Shown here: in pieces, positions 15,449 through 24,292 of the stretch
How positions within the stretch are numbered: the first letter of the stretch is position 1
Layout: the number at the start of each line of letters is the position of its first letter
Assembly: GCF_003311645.1 (NCBI RefSeq)
Contig: NZ_QEST01000256.1
Span: 1-64,000 of the forward strand
Reading direction: 5' to 3'
Origin: Streptomyces sp. PT12
Lineage (GTDB): Bacteria > Actinomycetota > Actinomycetes > Streptomycetales > Streptomycetaceae
DNA length: 64,000 bases
Translations under genes and position numbers: made by a program
Notes under the pieces: model-generated
Seen by the model: only the letters and a program-made list of their open reading frames with translations
Database searches by the model: none
What the model was told of the DNA's origin: nothing

Positions 15449-15586
15449 TCAGAGCCGTTGCTTCGCGTTCTGATCACTCGGGGCGACCCAGCTCGCCAAG
15501 GCGCGCACCGGCCTGGCCGTCGTCGTGGGCGGGGCCGTGGCGACGCGCGGCAGGGTCAGGGGGTTCTCGACGGTGATCGCGGGCAT
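15449..15586 (-). pseudogene. 5' remnant of a second pirin gene
   Basis: This 45-codon frame starts MPAITVENPLTLPRVAT with a strong GAGGAGG before its ATG, matching the usual Streptomyces pirin start and paralleling the MPAIT...TLALPRVST start of the complete gene only 37 bases away. Similarity stops after about 30 residues and the frame ends soon after. It looks like the native pirin gene 5' end, left in place when the rest was deleted or exchanged. Confidence 0.75.
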
Positions 15587-15688
15587 GGCGTCCTCCTCGG
15601 CGGATGCCAACAGGATAGTTGAACGGTGAACAGTGGTCGAGGGGCCCGCATTCCCCGCCCCGCCCCCGTCCCAGGGCCTCGCCGCGGG

Positions 15689-16174
15689 CTACCCGTACAG
15701 CCGCCGCATCGTGTAGTCGACCATCTCCTCCACGGACTTGGCGTCGAGCACGATCCGGTGCTCGCCCTCCATGTCGAGCGCGAAGCCGTACCCCGTCGGC
15801 AGCAGGTCGAGCACCTCGCCGCCGGTCACCGTGAAGTAGCGCGACTCCTTGCCCGCGTAGCGGCGCAGCTCCTTGAGCGACGTGAACAGCGGGATCACCG
15901 GCTGCTGGGTGTTGTGCAGCGCGAGGAATCCGGGGTTCTCGCCGCGCGGGCAGTAGATCTTGGCGCCGAGGAAGATGTCGTGGAACTCGTCGCTCGCCAT
16001 CGCGCCCGAGGTGTACGCCCTCAGCGCGTCCGCGAGCGAGGGGGGCGCGGGCGGGGCCGAGGGCGCCGACTGCTCCGGATAGAGCTGCTGGCCGCCGTAT
16101 CCCGCCGCCGCGGGCTGCTGCTGGCCCCCGTAGGGCTGCTGTCCGGGGTACCCGGACTGGTCGTAGCCGTACAT
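15689..16174 (-). CDS. SseB family protein
   Basis: A 161-residue cytoplasmic protein. The first 50 residues are a low-complexity Gly/Gln/Tyr/Pro tract (YGYDQSGYPGQQPYGGQQQP). The rest is an SseB N-terminal-type domain: ALRAYTSGAMASDEFHDIFL, YCPRGENPGFLALHN, QPVIPLFTSLKELRRYAGK, and GFALDMEGEHRIVLDAKSVE. The SAKDVxxL-like segment is typical of the family found in type III secretion-associated and type VII-associated proteins, but in Streptomyces its function is not known. The ATG at 16174 is used because residues upstream in frame are unrelated. It is divergent from the acyl-CoA dehydrogenase, and the paired operators between them could control both. Confidence 0.75.
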   Translation of the reverse strand: MYGYDQSGYPGQQPYGGQQQPAAAGYGGQQLYPEQSAPSAPPAPPSLADALRAYTSGAMASDEFHDIFLGAKIYCPRGENPGFLALHNTQQPVIPLFTSLKELRRYAGKESRYFTVTGGEVLDLLPTGYGFALDMEGEHRIVLDAKSVEEMVDYTMRRLYG

Positions 16175-16223
16175 GTGAGAAAGAGTACTGACCCACAGGT
16201 GGCCTGATTCAGCTTGCTTCTTA

Positions 16224-16261
16224 TTACCGATGGGTAGCATCATGGTGTTACCAGCCGGTAC
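16224..16261. promoter_or_regulatory. Paired inverted repeats before the acyl-CoA dehydrogenase gene
   Basis: TTACCGATGGGTAG (16224-16237) and TTACCAGCCGGTAC (16248-16261) share the design TTACC-N4-GGTAS, with centres 24 bases apart. They lie 24-61 bases before the dehydrogenase start. The shape suggests dimers of a TetR-type fatty-acid regulator binding on successive helical faces; the protein is not identified. Confidence 0.6.
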
Positions 16262-16284
16262 CCGACACGTACGGAGTCGTCGCC

Positions 16285-18114
16285 ATGGGGCACTACAAGT
16301 CGAATCTCCGCGACATCGAGTTCAACCTGTTCGAGGTCCTCGGCCGCGACGCGGTGTATGGGACGGGTCCCTTCAGTGACCTCGACACCGACACCGCAAG
16401 GAGCATGCTGACGGAGATCGCGCGCCTCGCGGAGGGCGAGCTGGCGGCCTCGTACGCCGAGTCCGACCGCACGCCGCCCGTCTTCGACCCCGAGACCCAC
16501 ACCGCGCCCGTGCCCGAGGCGTTCAAGAAGAGCTTCCGCGCGTACATGGACGCCGAGTGGTGGCGCATGTCCATCGGCGAGGAGCTGGGCGGCCTCACCG
16601 CGCCGCGCTCGCTGATCTGGGCCGCGGGCGAGCAGGTCCTGGGGGCGAATCCGGCCATCTGGATGTATGCCTCTGGCCCGACGTTCGGCCGCGTGCTGTA
16701 CGACGAGGGCACCGAGGAGCAGCGGAAGATCGCGCGGCTCATGGTGGACCGCCAGTGGGGCTCCACGATGGTGCTCACCGAGCCCGACGCGGGCTCCGAC
16801 GTGGGCGCGGGCCGGGCCAAGGCGATCCGCCAGGAGGACGGCACCTGGCACATCGAGGGCGTCAAGCGCTTCATCACATCGGGCGAGCACGACCTCTCCG
16901 AGAACATCGTGCACTACGTGCTGGCCCGCCCCGAGGGCCACGGCCCCGGCACCAAGGGGCTCTCGCTCTTCATCATCCCGAAGTACGACTTCGACTGGGA
17001 CACCGGCGCCCTCGGCGAGCGGAACGGCGTGTACGCCACGAACGTCGAGCACAAGATGGGCCTCAAGGTCTCCAACACCTGCGAGATGACCTTCGGCGCC
17101 CATGGCCGCCCGGCCAAGGGCTGGCTGCTCGGCGAGAAGCACGACGGCATCCGCCAGATGTTCAAGATCATCGAGTTCGCCCGGATGATGGTCGGCACCA
17201 AGGCGATCGCCACCCTCTCCACCGGCTACCTGAACGCCCTGGCCTATGCCAAGGAGCGCGTCCAGGGCCCCGACCTCACGCAGTTCGCCGACAAGACCGC
17301 CCCGCGCGTCACGATCACACACCACCCCGACGTGCGCCGCTCGCTCATGACGCAGAAGGCGTACGCCGAGGGCATGCGCACCCTCGCGCTCTACACCGCG
17401 AGCGTCCAGGACGAGATCCTGCTCAAGCGCGCCGCGGGCGAGGACGCCGCCGCCGCCGAGGCGCTGAACGATCTGCTGCTCCCCATCGTCAAGGGCTATG
17501 GCTCCGAGCGCTCCTACGAGCAGCTGGCGCACTCCCTCCAGACGTTCGGCGGCTCGGGGTATCTCCAGGAGTACCCCGTCGAGCAGTACATCAGGGACGC
17601 CAAGATCGACACCCTCTACGAGGGCACCACCGCGATCCAGGGCCAGGACCTCTTCTTCCGCAAGATCGTGCGGAACGAAGGCGCCGCCCTCACCGCGCTG
17701 GCCGAGGAGATCAAGAAGTTCCTGGCCGAGGCGCCGGGCGGCGAGGAGCTCGCGGCCGCGCGCGACCAGCTCAGCAAGGCCGTGGGCGAGCTGGAGGCCA
17801 CCGTCGGCGTGCTGCTGACCGACCTGGCCGCCACCGAGAAGGACGTCCGCGCCCTGTACAAGGTGGGGCTCAACACCACGTCGTTCCTCATGGCCTCGGG
17901 CGATGTCGTCGTCGGCTATCTGCTGCTGCGCGGCGCCGCCGTGGCCGCCGCCAAGCTGCCGGGCGCGAGCCCGAAGGACACGGCGTTCTACCAGGGGAAG
18001 ATCGCCGCGGCCCGGCACTTCGCCGCGACGGTGCTGCCCGCGGTCGCGGTGGCCAGGACGGTCGCGCAGACGACCGACCTGTCCCTGATGGACCTCGACG
18101 AAGCGGCCTTCTGA
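16285..18114 (+). CDS. Acyl-CoA dehydrogenase (FadE-like, large form)
   Basis: A 609-residue flavoenzyme that introduces the alpha-beta double bond in acyl-CoA. The acyl-CoA dehydrogenase core runs to about residue 470: [31 protein letters not shown], the FAD/substrate loop [30 protein letters not shown], and [20 protein letters not shown] with [15 protein letters not shown] holding the catalytic Glu. A C-terminal extension of about 130 residues ([13 protein letters not shown] to DEAAF) is the acyl-CoA dehydrogenase C-terminal helical domain of the 600-residue FadE-type proteins. Beta-oxidation of longer chains is the likely pathway. It is monocistronic, with paired operators upstream and a hairpin downstream. 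Confidence 0.9.
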   Translation: MGHYKSNLRDIEFNLFEVLGRDAVYGTGPFSDLDTDTARSMLTEIARLAEGELAASYAESDRTPPVFDPETHTAPVPEAFKKSFRAYMDAEWWRMSIGEELGGLTAPRSLIWAAGEQVLGANPAIWMYASGPTFGRVLYDEGTEEQRKIARLMVDRQWGSTMVLTEPDAGSDVGAGRAKAIRQEDGTWHIEGVKRFITSGEHDLSENIVHYVLARPEGHGPGTKGLSLFIIPKYDFDWDTGALGERNGVYATNVEHKMGLKVSNTCEMTFGAHGRPAKGWLLGEKHDGIRQMFKIIEFARMMVGTKAIATLSTGYLNALAYAKERVQGPDLTQFADKTAPRVTITHHPDVRRSLMTQKAYAEGMRTLALYTASVQDEILLKRAAGEDAAAAEALNDLLLPIVKGYGSERSYEQLAHSLQTFGGSGYLQEYPVEQYIRDAKIDTLYEGTTAIQGQDLFFRKIVRNEGAALTALAEEIKKFLAEAPGGEELAAARDQLSKAVGELEATVGVLLTDLAATEKDVRALYKVGLNTTSFLMASGDVVVGYLLLRGAAVAAAKLPGASPKDTAFYQGKIAAARHFAATVLPAVAVARTVAQTTDLSLMDLDEAAF

Positions 18115-18136
18115 CGCGTTCCCCCACCCCCCGGTG

Positions 18137-18191
18137 CCGCGGCCCCGCCCTCACTCCCGATGCTGCATCACTCCCCCGGGCGGGGCCGCGG
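18137..18191. terminator. Inverted repeat after the acyl-CoA dehydrogenase gene
   Basis: CCGCGGCCCCGCCC (18137-18150) pairs perfectly with GGGCGGGGCCGCGG (18178-18191) across a 27-base loop, 23 bases after the stop codon. It is a likely factor-independent or stem-loop terminator. Confidence 0.65.
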
Positions 18192-18241
18192 TGGTGCCCG
18201 GGGCACGGGTGGGCTTGGGGGGCGTTCGTATGCTGAGGGAC

Positions 18242-19522
18242 ATGACTGCACCGTTCGACCGTGGCCACACGGATGACCTCATGGGTTTCCTCTCCGGCTC
18301 GCCGTCGCCGTACCACGCGGTGGCCAACGCCGCGAGGCGGCTGGAGAAGGCGGGGTTCCGGCAGGTCGACGAGACGGCCCCGTGGGACGGTGCGGCGGGC
18401 GGCAGGTTCGTGCTGCGCGGCGGGGCGCTGATCGCCTGGTTCGTCCCCGAGGGCGCGGGGCCCGCCACCCCGTTCCGCGTCCTGGGCGCCCACACCGACT
18501 CCCCCAACCTCAGGATCAAGCCCGTGCCCGACACCGGGCGCCTCGGCTGGAAGCAGCTGGCCGTCGAGATCTACGGCGGCACCCTGCTGAACACATGGCT
18601 CGACCGCGACCTCGGCCTCTCCGGGCGGCTCTCCCTGCGCGACGGCTCCGACGTCCTCATCCACATCGACCGCCCCCTGCTGCGCGTCCCGCAGCTCGCC
18701 ATCCACCTCGACCGCGGGGTCAACGACGGGCTCACCCTGGACCGCCAGCGCCACATGACGCCCGTCTGGGGCCTGGGAGCGCCGCGCGAGGGGGAGTTGA
18801 TCGAGTTCCTTGCCGCCGAGGCCGGGCTCGAGGCGCGCGACGTCCTGGGCTGGGACCTCATGGCGCACAGCGTCGAGCCGCCCGCCTATCTGGGCCGCGA
18901 GCGCGAGCTGCTCGCGGGCCCGCGCATGGACAACCTCCTGTCCGTCCACGCCGCCACCGCCGCGCTCACCACCGCGGCGGCGGGCGAGCCGCGCCACATC
19001 CCCGTGCTCGCCGCGTTCGACCACGAGGAGAACGGCAGCACGTCCGACACCGGCGCCGAAGGGCCCCTGCTCGGCACCGTGCTGCACCGCTCCGTGCACG
19101 CGCGCGGCGGCGGCTTCGAGGAGCGGGCCCGCGCCCTGGCCGGGTCATTCTGCCTGTCGTCCGACACCGGCCACGCCGTCCACCCCAACTACCCCGAGCG
19201 GCACGACCCCGACCACCACCCCAGGGCGGGCGGCGGCCCGATCCTCAAGGTCAACGTCAACCAGCGCTACGCCACCGACGGAAGGGGCCGCGCCGAGTTC
19301 GCCGCCGCGTGTGAACGGGCGGGCGTGCCCTGGCAGTCGTTCGTGTCGAACAACGCCATGCCGTGCGGCACCACCATCGGCCCCATCACCGCGGCGCGGC
19401 ACGGCATCGCCACCGTCGACGTCGGCGCGGCGATCCTCTCGATGCACTCGGCGCGCGAGCTGTGCGCGGCGGCGGACCCGTATCTGCTCGCCAACGCGAT
19501 GACGGCGTTCCTGCTGCCCTGA
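18242..19522 (+). CDS. apeB: M18 family aminopeptidase
   Basis: A 426-residue zinc aminopeptidase that removes N-terminal residues, preferring acidic or neutral ones in the family. Family signatures: SGSPSPYHAVANAARRLEKAGF near the start, the metal ligand region RVLGAHTDSPNLRIKP with His and Asp, PRMDNLLS equivalent GPRMDNLLSVHAA, AAFDHEENGSTSDTGAEGPLL with the catalytic Glu and bridging residues, and the final His region at PCGTTIGPITAARHGIATVDVG, ILSMHSARE. The ATG at 18242 begins at the conserved FDRGHTDDLM; an ATG at 18230 is a possible alternative. A four-copy 16-bp repeat runs over the stop codon. Confidence 0.93.
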   Translation: MTAPFDRGHTDDLMGFLSGSPSPYHAVANAARRLEKAGFRQVDETAPWDGAAGGRFVLRGGALIAWFVPEGAGPATPFRVLGAHTDSPNLRIKPVPDTGRLGWKQLAVEIYGGTLLNTWLDRDLGLSGRLSLRDGSDVLIHIDRPLLRVPQLAIHLDRGVNDGLTLDRQRHMTPVWGLGAPREGELIEFLAAEAGLEARDVLGWDLMAHSVEPPAYLGRERELLAGPRMDNLLSVHAATAALTTAAAGEPRHIPVLAAFDHEENGSTSDTGAEGPLLGTVLHRSVHARGGGFEERARALAGSFCLSSDTGHAVHPNYPERHDPDHHPRAGGGPILKVNVNQRYATDGRGRAEFAAACERAGVPWQSFVSNNAMPCGTTIGPITAARHGIATVDVGAAILSMHSARELCAAADPYLLANAMTAFLLP

Positions 19523-19571
19523 GTTCCTGCTGCCCCGAATTCCCGCTGCCCCGAATTCCCGCTGCCCCGAC
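19508..19571. repeat. 16-bp tandem repeat spanning the aminopeptidase stop codon
   Basis: Four copies of TTCCYGCTGCCCCGAA follow without gaps. The first copy is the end of the coding region and carries the stop codon (CCC TGA), so the array appears to be an expansion of the gene's own 3' end into noncoding DNA. Confidence 0.9.
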
Positions 19572-19660
19572 GCGGCGTCGGCCCCCGCTCTGTCGCCGAT
19601 CCGACGACGGCCTGTCACGCTCCCGTGAAACCCGTGCGCCATCGTGGAGTTCACGGGGGC

Positions 19661-19692
19661 GGTCGGCACCGCACTGCACGGCGGTGCCGACC
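19661..19692. terminator. Hairpin after the aminopeptidase gene
   Basis: GGTCGGCACCGC and GCGGTGCCGACC form a perfect 12-bp stem with an eight-base loop, extended outward by further G:C pairs after one mismatch. It lies 138 bases after the stop codon and before the next gene on the same strand. The rest of the 308-base gap shows nothing else. Confidence 0.65.
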
Positions 19693-19830
19693 GGCCCCGT
19701 CAACCGCACCGCTGGTGGCTGGGGACCGCACCGGCCCCCTAGGATTCGTCTCCAGAAGGATTCACCGGCCACGCCCGCGCGGCGTAACGTGTGAACTCCC
19801 ACCCAGCGACGAACCGCCACGAGGGGTCCC

Positions 19831-20655
19831 GTGACCGTGCACCCGAGCCTTCAGCCGTCCATCGATGCCTGGACCCATACCATCGAGGCGATATCCGAGC
19901 TCGTCTCCTCGCTGGTGGACGGCGAGTGGAACCGCCCGACCGAGTGCCCTGGTTGGTCGGTCAGGGACGTGGTCTCCCATGTGATCGGCGGCGAGTGCGA
20001 GGCGCTCGGCGACCCGCGCCCGATCCACACCCTGCCCCGCGACCTCTACCACGTCACCGACGAGACCACCCGCTACCTCGAGGTCCAGGTGGACGTCAGG
20101 CGCCACCACACCGGGCCCGAGATGACGAGCGAGCTGGAGTACACGATCATCCGCCGCGCCCGCCATCTGCGGAACGAGCGGCGCAAGCCCGAGGACACCA
20201 TCTCCCATCCGCTCTACGGGCAGCTGCCGTTGCAGGCGTTCCTCGACACCCGCGTCTTCGACATCTGGACCCATGAGCAGGACATCCGCCGCGCGCTGCG
20301 CAGGCCGGGCGGCCTCGACAGCCCCGCCGCCCATGTGGCGCGCGACGTGCTGCTGGGGCGGCTGCCCAAGGTGATCGCCGAGGAGGCGGGCGCGCCCAAG
20401 AAGTCGGCCGTGGTCTTCGACGTCGGCGGCCCGATCGAGTTCCTGAGGACCGTCCGCGTCGACGAGAACGGCAACGGCACGGTGGACAGCAGCCCTTCGC
20501 TCGGCCCGATCGTCACGTTCACCATGGACTGGGAGACGTTCGCACGGCTGGCCGCGGGGCGCGCGAAGGCCCGGCGGATCGGCGACAAGGTCAAGATCGA
20601 GGGCGACTGGGCGCTGGCCGAGCGGATCCTGGCCAGCTTCACCCCCGCGCACTGA
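19831..20655 (+). CDS. Maleylpyruvate isomerase family mycothiol-dependent enzyme
   Basis: A 274-residue DinB-fold protein. The N-terminal four-helix bundle has IEAISELVSSLVDGEWNRPT followed by ECPGWSVRDVVSHVIGGEC, the family signature in which His (VVSHV) and further residues (FDIWTHEQDIRRAL, His and Glu/Asp) bind a divalent metal that activates mycothiol. The C-terminal part is an SCP2-like sterol-carrier domain (VTFTMDWETFARLAAGR, IEGDWALAERILASF). Substrates of most members are unknown; the model enzyme isomerises maleylpyruvate. The start is a GTG at 19831 following GAGGGGT. It converges with the kinase gene on the minus strand after 84 bases. Confidence 0.85.
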   Translation: MTVHPSLQPSIDAWTHTIEAISELVSSLVDGEWNRPTECPGWSVRDVVSHVIGGECEALGDPRPIHTLPRDLYHVTDETTRYLEVQVDVRRHHTGPEMTSELEYTIIRRARHLRNERRKPEDTISHPLYGQLPLQAFLDTRVFDIWTHEQDIRRALRRPGGLDSPAAHVARDVLLGRLPKVIAEEAGAPKKSAVVFDVGGPIEFLRTVRVDENGNGTVDSSPSLGPIVTFTMDWETFARLAAGRAKARRIGDKVKIEGDWALAERILASFTPAH

Positions 20656-20739
20656 GCGCGCCCACGCGCGCCGACCGGACACGCGGGGCCCGCACCCCCG
20701 GCCGGTCAGGCCAAGGCCGGTCGCAGGCGCGGCCGATCG

Positions 20740-22428
20740 TCAGTCGCCCAGCGGCTCGTCGCCGGTGGAGACGGTGAGGACGATGTCCTCCTGCTCCTCG
20801 TCGTCGGGGTTGTAGGGCTCGTTGCTCGGCGGGCTCTGCTCGACGACCATGCCCTCGCCCTTGATGACCTCGTCCTTGTACTGGACCTGCTCGTCGTAGA
20901 ACCAACCGGCCGCCTGGATGCAGGCTTTGACCGAGTCGATGTGGACGTCGTAGAAGTCGGGCATCGCGATGGCGCCCGGGTACTCCTCCTGGTTCCAGTG
21001 CTGCGGGGCGTTGACGCACATGTCGGGGTCGATGACCTGCTCGGGGTCGCCGTCGACATGGCGGCGCGTGGGCTCGTCGGTCGGCTCGTCGCCGCCCGTG
21101 CCGCCCTCGGGGTCCTCGGGGTCCTCGGGGCCGACGCTTCCGCCCGTGGTGTCCCCGGCCTCCGCGCCCCCGTCGTCGCCGCCCTGGCTGAGCACCACGA
21201 CGATCGCCACCGCGGCGACCAGCGCGATCGCCACCACCGCCGCGGTCACCACCATCCACGCGCTGCGGCCCTCGCCGCCGCCCTGCCCGCCGCCGTTCGA
21301 GGTCACCGTCGCGTGCCCGGGGCCGAACGGCGGCGGGGTGCTCGGCGCCCCGCTCCGCGGATAGCCGTAGCCGCCCGCGGGCGGGGTGGGCGCGTAAGGC
21401 GACGCGATCGGCGACCCCGGCGCGGTGCCCGGCGCGGTGCCCGGCGGGGTCGGGCCGCCGAACTCGGGGAAGACGGCGTGGGAAACGGCCGACCCGCTGT
21501 TGGTCGGCGCCTGCGCGCCCGGCACGATCTGCGGCGCGGCGCCCGTGAGCGACCCGGCGACGCGCAGGCACTCGGCGCGGAACGTTTCGGCGGACGGGAA
21601 GCGCTCGTTGGGGTTCTTCTTGAGCGCCGTGGCCACCAGCGCGTCCACGGCGGGCGGCACGGCGGCGTTGATCGACGAGGGCGCGGGCGGCTCCTCCTGC
21701 ACATGCGCGTAGGCGATGGCCAGCGGGGAGTCCGCGTCGAAGGGGAGCCGCCCGGTCAGCAGCTCGAAGAGCATGACGCCCACCGAGTACAGGTCGGAAC
21801 GGGCGTCCACGCCGCGGCCCAGGGCCTGTTCGGGGGAGAGGTACTGCGGGGTGCCGACCACCATGCCGGTCTGGGTCATCGCCGTGACGCCCGACTGCAT
21901 CGCGCGGGCGATGCCGAAGTCCATGACCTTGACGACGTTCCTGCGGTTCAGCATGACGTTGCCGGGCTTGATGTCCCGGTGGACCAGGCCCATTTCGTGG
22001 CTGATGTCGAGCGCGGCCAGCACATCGGCGGTGATCGTCAGCGCCTTGTCGGCGGGCATCGCGCCAAACTGGGCGATGTCGCGCTCCAGCTCGTCGCGCA
22101 ACGGGCGGCCCTCGACATACTCCATGACGATGTAGGGCACGGGCCCGTCGCCTATCCGGTCCTCGCCGGTGTCGTAGACGGAGACGATGTTGGTGTGGGT
22201 GAGCTTCGCGACCGACTGCGCCTCGCGCTTGAAGCGGTCCCTGAACGCGTCCTCGCGCCCCAGCTCCGAGTGCATCGTCTTGATCGCGACGTGCCGTTCG
22301 AGAACGGTGTCGTAGGCCAGGTGGACCGACGCCATGCCGCCCGTGCCGAGCAGGTCCTGCAAGACATAGCGGCCGCCCCCCACGGAGCGCCCGCTGTGGT
22401 CACCAGGCGGCCGCGCGTGGTCACTCAT
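20740..22428 (-). CDS. Membrane serine/threonine protein kinase with a PASTA-like outer domain
   Basis: A 562-residue PknB-type kinase. The kinase domain spans about 20-285 with GTGGMASV, Lys50, HRD at 150-152, DFG at 170-172 and GTPQYLSPEQALGRG in the activation segment. A Pro/Gly-rich linker follows, then one membrane helix at about 389-413 (WMVVTAAVVAIALVAAVAIV), an acidic stretch, and an outer domain of about 75 residues (MPDFYDVHIDSVKACIQAAG, QSPPSNEPY, DIVLTVSTG) that follows the pattern of a single degenerate PASTA repeat, a module that binds peptidoglycan stems in other kinases. The ATG at 22428 follows GGGGGA. A second kinase gene diverges from the same 223-base region. Confidence 0.88.
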   Translation of the reverse strand: MSDHARPPGDHSGRSVGGGRYVLQDLLGTGGMASVHLAYDTVLERHVAIKTMHSELGREDAFRDRFKREAQSVAKLTHTNIVSVYDTGEDRIGDGPVPYIVMEYVEGRPLRDELERDIAQFGAMPADKALTITADVLAALDISHEMGLVHRDIKPGNVMLNRRNVVKVMDFGIARAMQSGVTAMTQTGMVVGTPQYLSPEQALGRGVDARSDLYSVGVMLFELLTGRLPFDADSPLAIAYAHVQEEPPAPSSINAAVPPAVDALVATALKKNPNERFPSAETFRAECLRVAGSLTGAAPQIVPGAQAPTNSGSAVSHAVFPEFGGPTPPGTAPGTAPGSPIASPYAPTPPAGGYGYPRSGAPSTPPPFGPGHATVTSNGGGQGGGEGRSAWMVVTAAVVAIALVAAVAIVVVLSQGGDDGGAEAGDTTGGSVGPEDPEDPEGGTGGDEPTDEPTRRHVDGDPEQVIDPDMCVNAPQHWNQEEYPGAIAMPDFYDVHIDSVKACIQAAGWFYDEQVQYKDEVIKGEGMVVEQSPPSNEPYNPDDEEQEDIVLTVSTGDEPLGD

Positions 22429-22493
22429 CCGACTGTTCCCCCTAGGCGACGTCCTGCCTGTGCGCCGGTCCCGAGCACAGGTCCACGCCGCGC

Positions 22494-22521
22494 ATAATAC
22501 GGACCCGGTTGTCCGCCTCAA
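22494..22521 (-). promoter_or_regulatory. Promoter of the minus-strand kinase gene
   Basis: Read on the minus strand, TTGAGG (22521-22516) and TATTAT (22499-22494) are 16 bases apart and fit a vegetative promoter. Transcription would begin near 22487, leaving a leader of about 60 bases before the kinase ATG. Confidence 0.55.
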
Positions 22522-22651
22522 GTCTGCCGCAGCGTCCAGGCACGTCAAGCACGTTGTCCTTTCCGTGACCGGCCCCGGACGGCCCAACTTGTCAGTGTGC
22601 CCCCCGAGCGGGTTTGATGGCCAGGGAGCAGGCGACTACCGGCGAGGATCG

Positions 22652-24292
22652 ATGGCACAGGACCAGGGCGCCAGTGGCCCCGGCGACGAGGAGTCCGGAG
22701 CCGGCGGCGAAGGGCCCGACTCCCCGGAGCGCTGGGGGAACAACGGCCTGGTGGGCGACGGCCGTTACCGGCTGACGCACCGCCTGGGCCGCGGCGGCAT
22801 GGCCGAGGTCTTCGCCGCCGAGGACGTCCGCCTCGGGCGGACCGTCGCGGTCAAGCTGCTCCGCTCCGACCTGGCGCAGGACCCCGTCTCCAAGGCCCGC
22901 TTCACGCGCGAGGCCCAGTCGGTCGCCGGGCTCAACCACCACGCGGTCGTCGCGGTCTACGACTCGGGCGAGGAGCCCGTCGGCGCGAACCTCGTCCCCT
23001 ACATCGTGATGGAGCTGGTCAACGGCAAGACGATCAGGGACCTGCTGATCGACGCCGAAGGCCCGCCCGCGGCCCAGGCGTTGATCATCGTCTCCGGCGT
23101 CCTTGAGGCGCTGGCCTACAGCCACCACCACGGCATCGTGCACCGGGACATCAAGCCCGCGAACGTCATCATCACCGACACCGGCACGGTCAAGGTGATG
23201 GACTTCGGCATCGCCCGCGCGCTGCACGGCGCCGCGCAGACCATGACCCAGACCGGCATGGTGATGGGCACGCCGCAGTACCTCTCCCCCGAGCAGGCGC
23301 TCGGCAAGCCGATCGACACCAGGTCCGACCTGTACGCCGTGGGCTGCCTGCTGTTCGAGCTGCTGACGCTGCGCCCGCCGTTCATCGGCGAGAGCCCGCT
23401 CGCCGTGGTGTACCAGCATGTCCAGGACATGCCGCGGCTGCCGTCCGAGCTGTCGCTCACCGCGCCGCCCGAGCTCGACGGGCTGGTGATGCGTTCGCTG
23501 GCCAAGGACCCGGACGACCGCTTCCAGTCGGCCGAGGAGATGCGCGGGCTCGTCCAGTACGCGCTGCGGATGCTGGAGGAGCACGGCGGCCACACCGCGG
23601 GCCTGTGGAACACCGGCTCGGTCACCGGTGGCGCCACGCCGCCCATGGGCACGGCGGGCACGGCGGGGGCGGGCGCCACCGCGGCGACCCGGGTGGGCGT
23701 GACGGGCCAGTACCCCGCGGCCATGACGCTTGGCGGCCCCGGCGGCGACCCCGACGACGACTACAGGCCCGAGGGCAGGGGGCGGCGCGGCCGGATGCTG
23801 CTCGTGGCCCTGCTCGCGCTTGTCGCCATCGGCACGGGCGTGCTCGTCGCCGCGAACCTCGGCGGCGGGGACTCGGACGACCAGTCGCCTGGCGGCTCGG
23901 AGACGAGCGAGACCGCGGAGCCGAGCGACGACGAGCCGTCGCCCGAGCCGAGCGAGACCGAGGGCAGCGAGGCGCCCACCGACGATGACGACGACTGGTC
24001 CCCGCCGCACGATGGCGACCACGACCCGACCGAGACGGACTCGGGAACGCCGTCGGAGAGCGAGTCGGAGGAGCCAAGCTCGCCGGAGGAGCCCACCGAG
24101 CCCGTGGAGCCCACCGAGCCGACCGACCCGACGGAGCCGGGCGACCCCGGCGGCACGGGCGGGGAACCCGAGGGCGGCGTGGGCGACCCAGGGGGCACGG
24201 ATCCCGGCGATCCCGAGGGCAACGTCGGCGAGCCCGGCGACATCGAGGGCCCCGAGGGCGGCATCGACACCACGACGGGTCTGGGTGGCTGA
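22652..24292 (+). CDS. Membrane serine/threonine protein kinase with a long acidic outer tail
   Basis: A 546-residue PknB-type kinase, paralogous to the divergent neighbour. The kinase domain lies at about 38-310: GRGGMAEV, Lys68, HRD at 164-166, DFG at 184-186, and MTQTGMVMGTPQYLSPEQAL as activation segment, nearly identical to the neighbour's. A single membrane helix is at about 381-401 (MLLVALLALVAIGTGVLVAA). The remaining 145 residues are an intrinsically disordered tail made of Glu/Asp/Ser/Pro/Thr and then Gly/Pro repeats (EPTEPTDPTEP type), with no PASTA repeat. Such a tail would cross the wall and may sense the envelope. The ATG at 22652 has GAGG four bases upstream. Its stop overlaps the following phosphotransferase gene. 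Confidence 0.88.
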   Translation: MAQDQGASGPGDEESGAGGEGPDSPERWGNNGLVGDGRYRLTHRLGRGGMAEVFAAEDVRLGRTVAVKLLRSDLAQDPVSKARFTREAQSVAGLNHHAVVAVYDSGEEPVGANLVPYIVMELVNGKTIRDLLIDAEGPPAAQALIIVSGVLEALAYSHHHGIVHRDIKPANVIITDTGTVKVMDFGIARALHGAAQTMTQTGMVMGTPQYLSPEQALGKPIDTRSDLYAVGCLLFELLTLRPPFIGESPLAVVYQHVQDMPRLPSELSLTAPPELDGLVMRSLAKDPDDRFQSAEEMRGLVQYALRMLEEHGGHTAGLWNTGSVTGGATPPMGTAGTAGAGATAATRVGVTGQYPAAMTLGGPGGDPDDDYRPEGRGRRGRMLLVALLALVAIGTGVLVAANLGGGDSDDQSPGGSETSETAEPSDDEPSPEPSETEGSEAPTDDDDDWSPPHDGDHDPTETDSGTPSESESEEPSSPEEPTEPVEPTEPTDPTEPGDPGGTGGEPEGGVGDPGGTDPGDPEGNVGEPGDIEGPEGGIDTTTGLGG

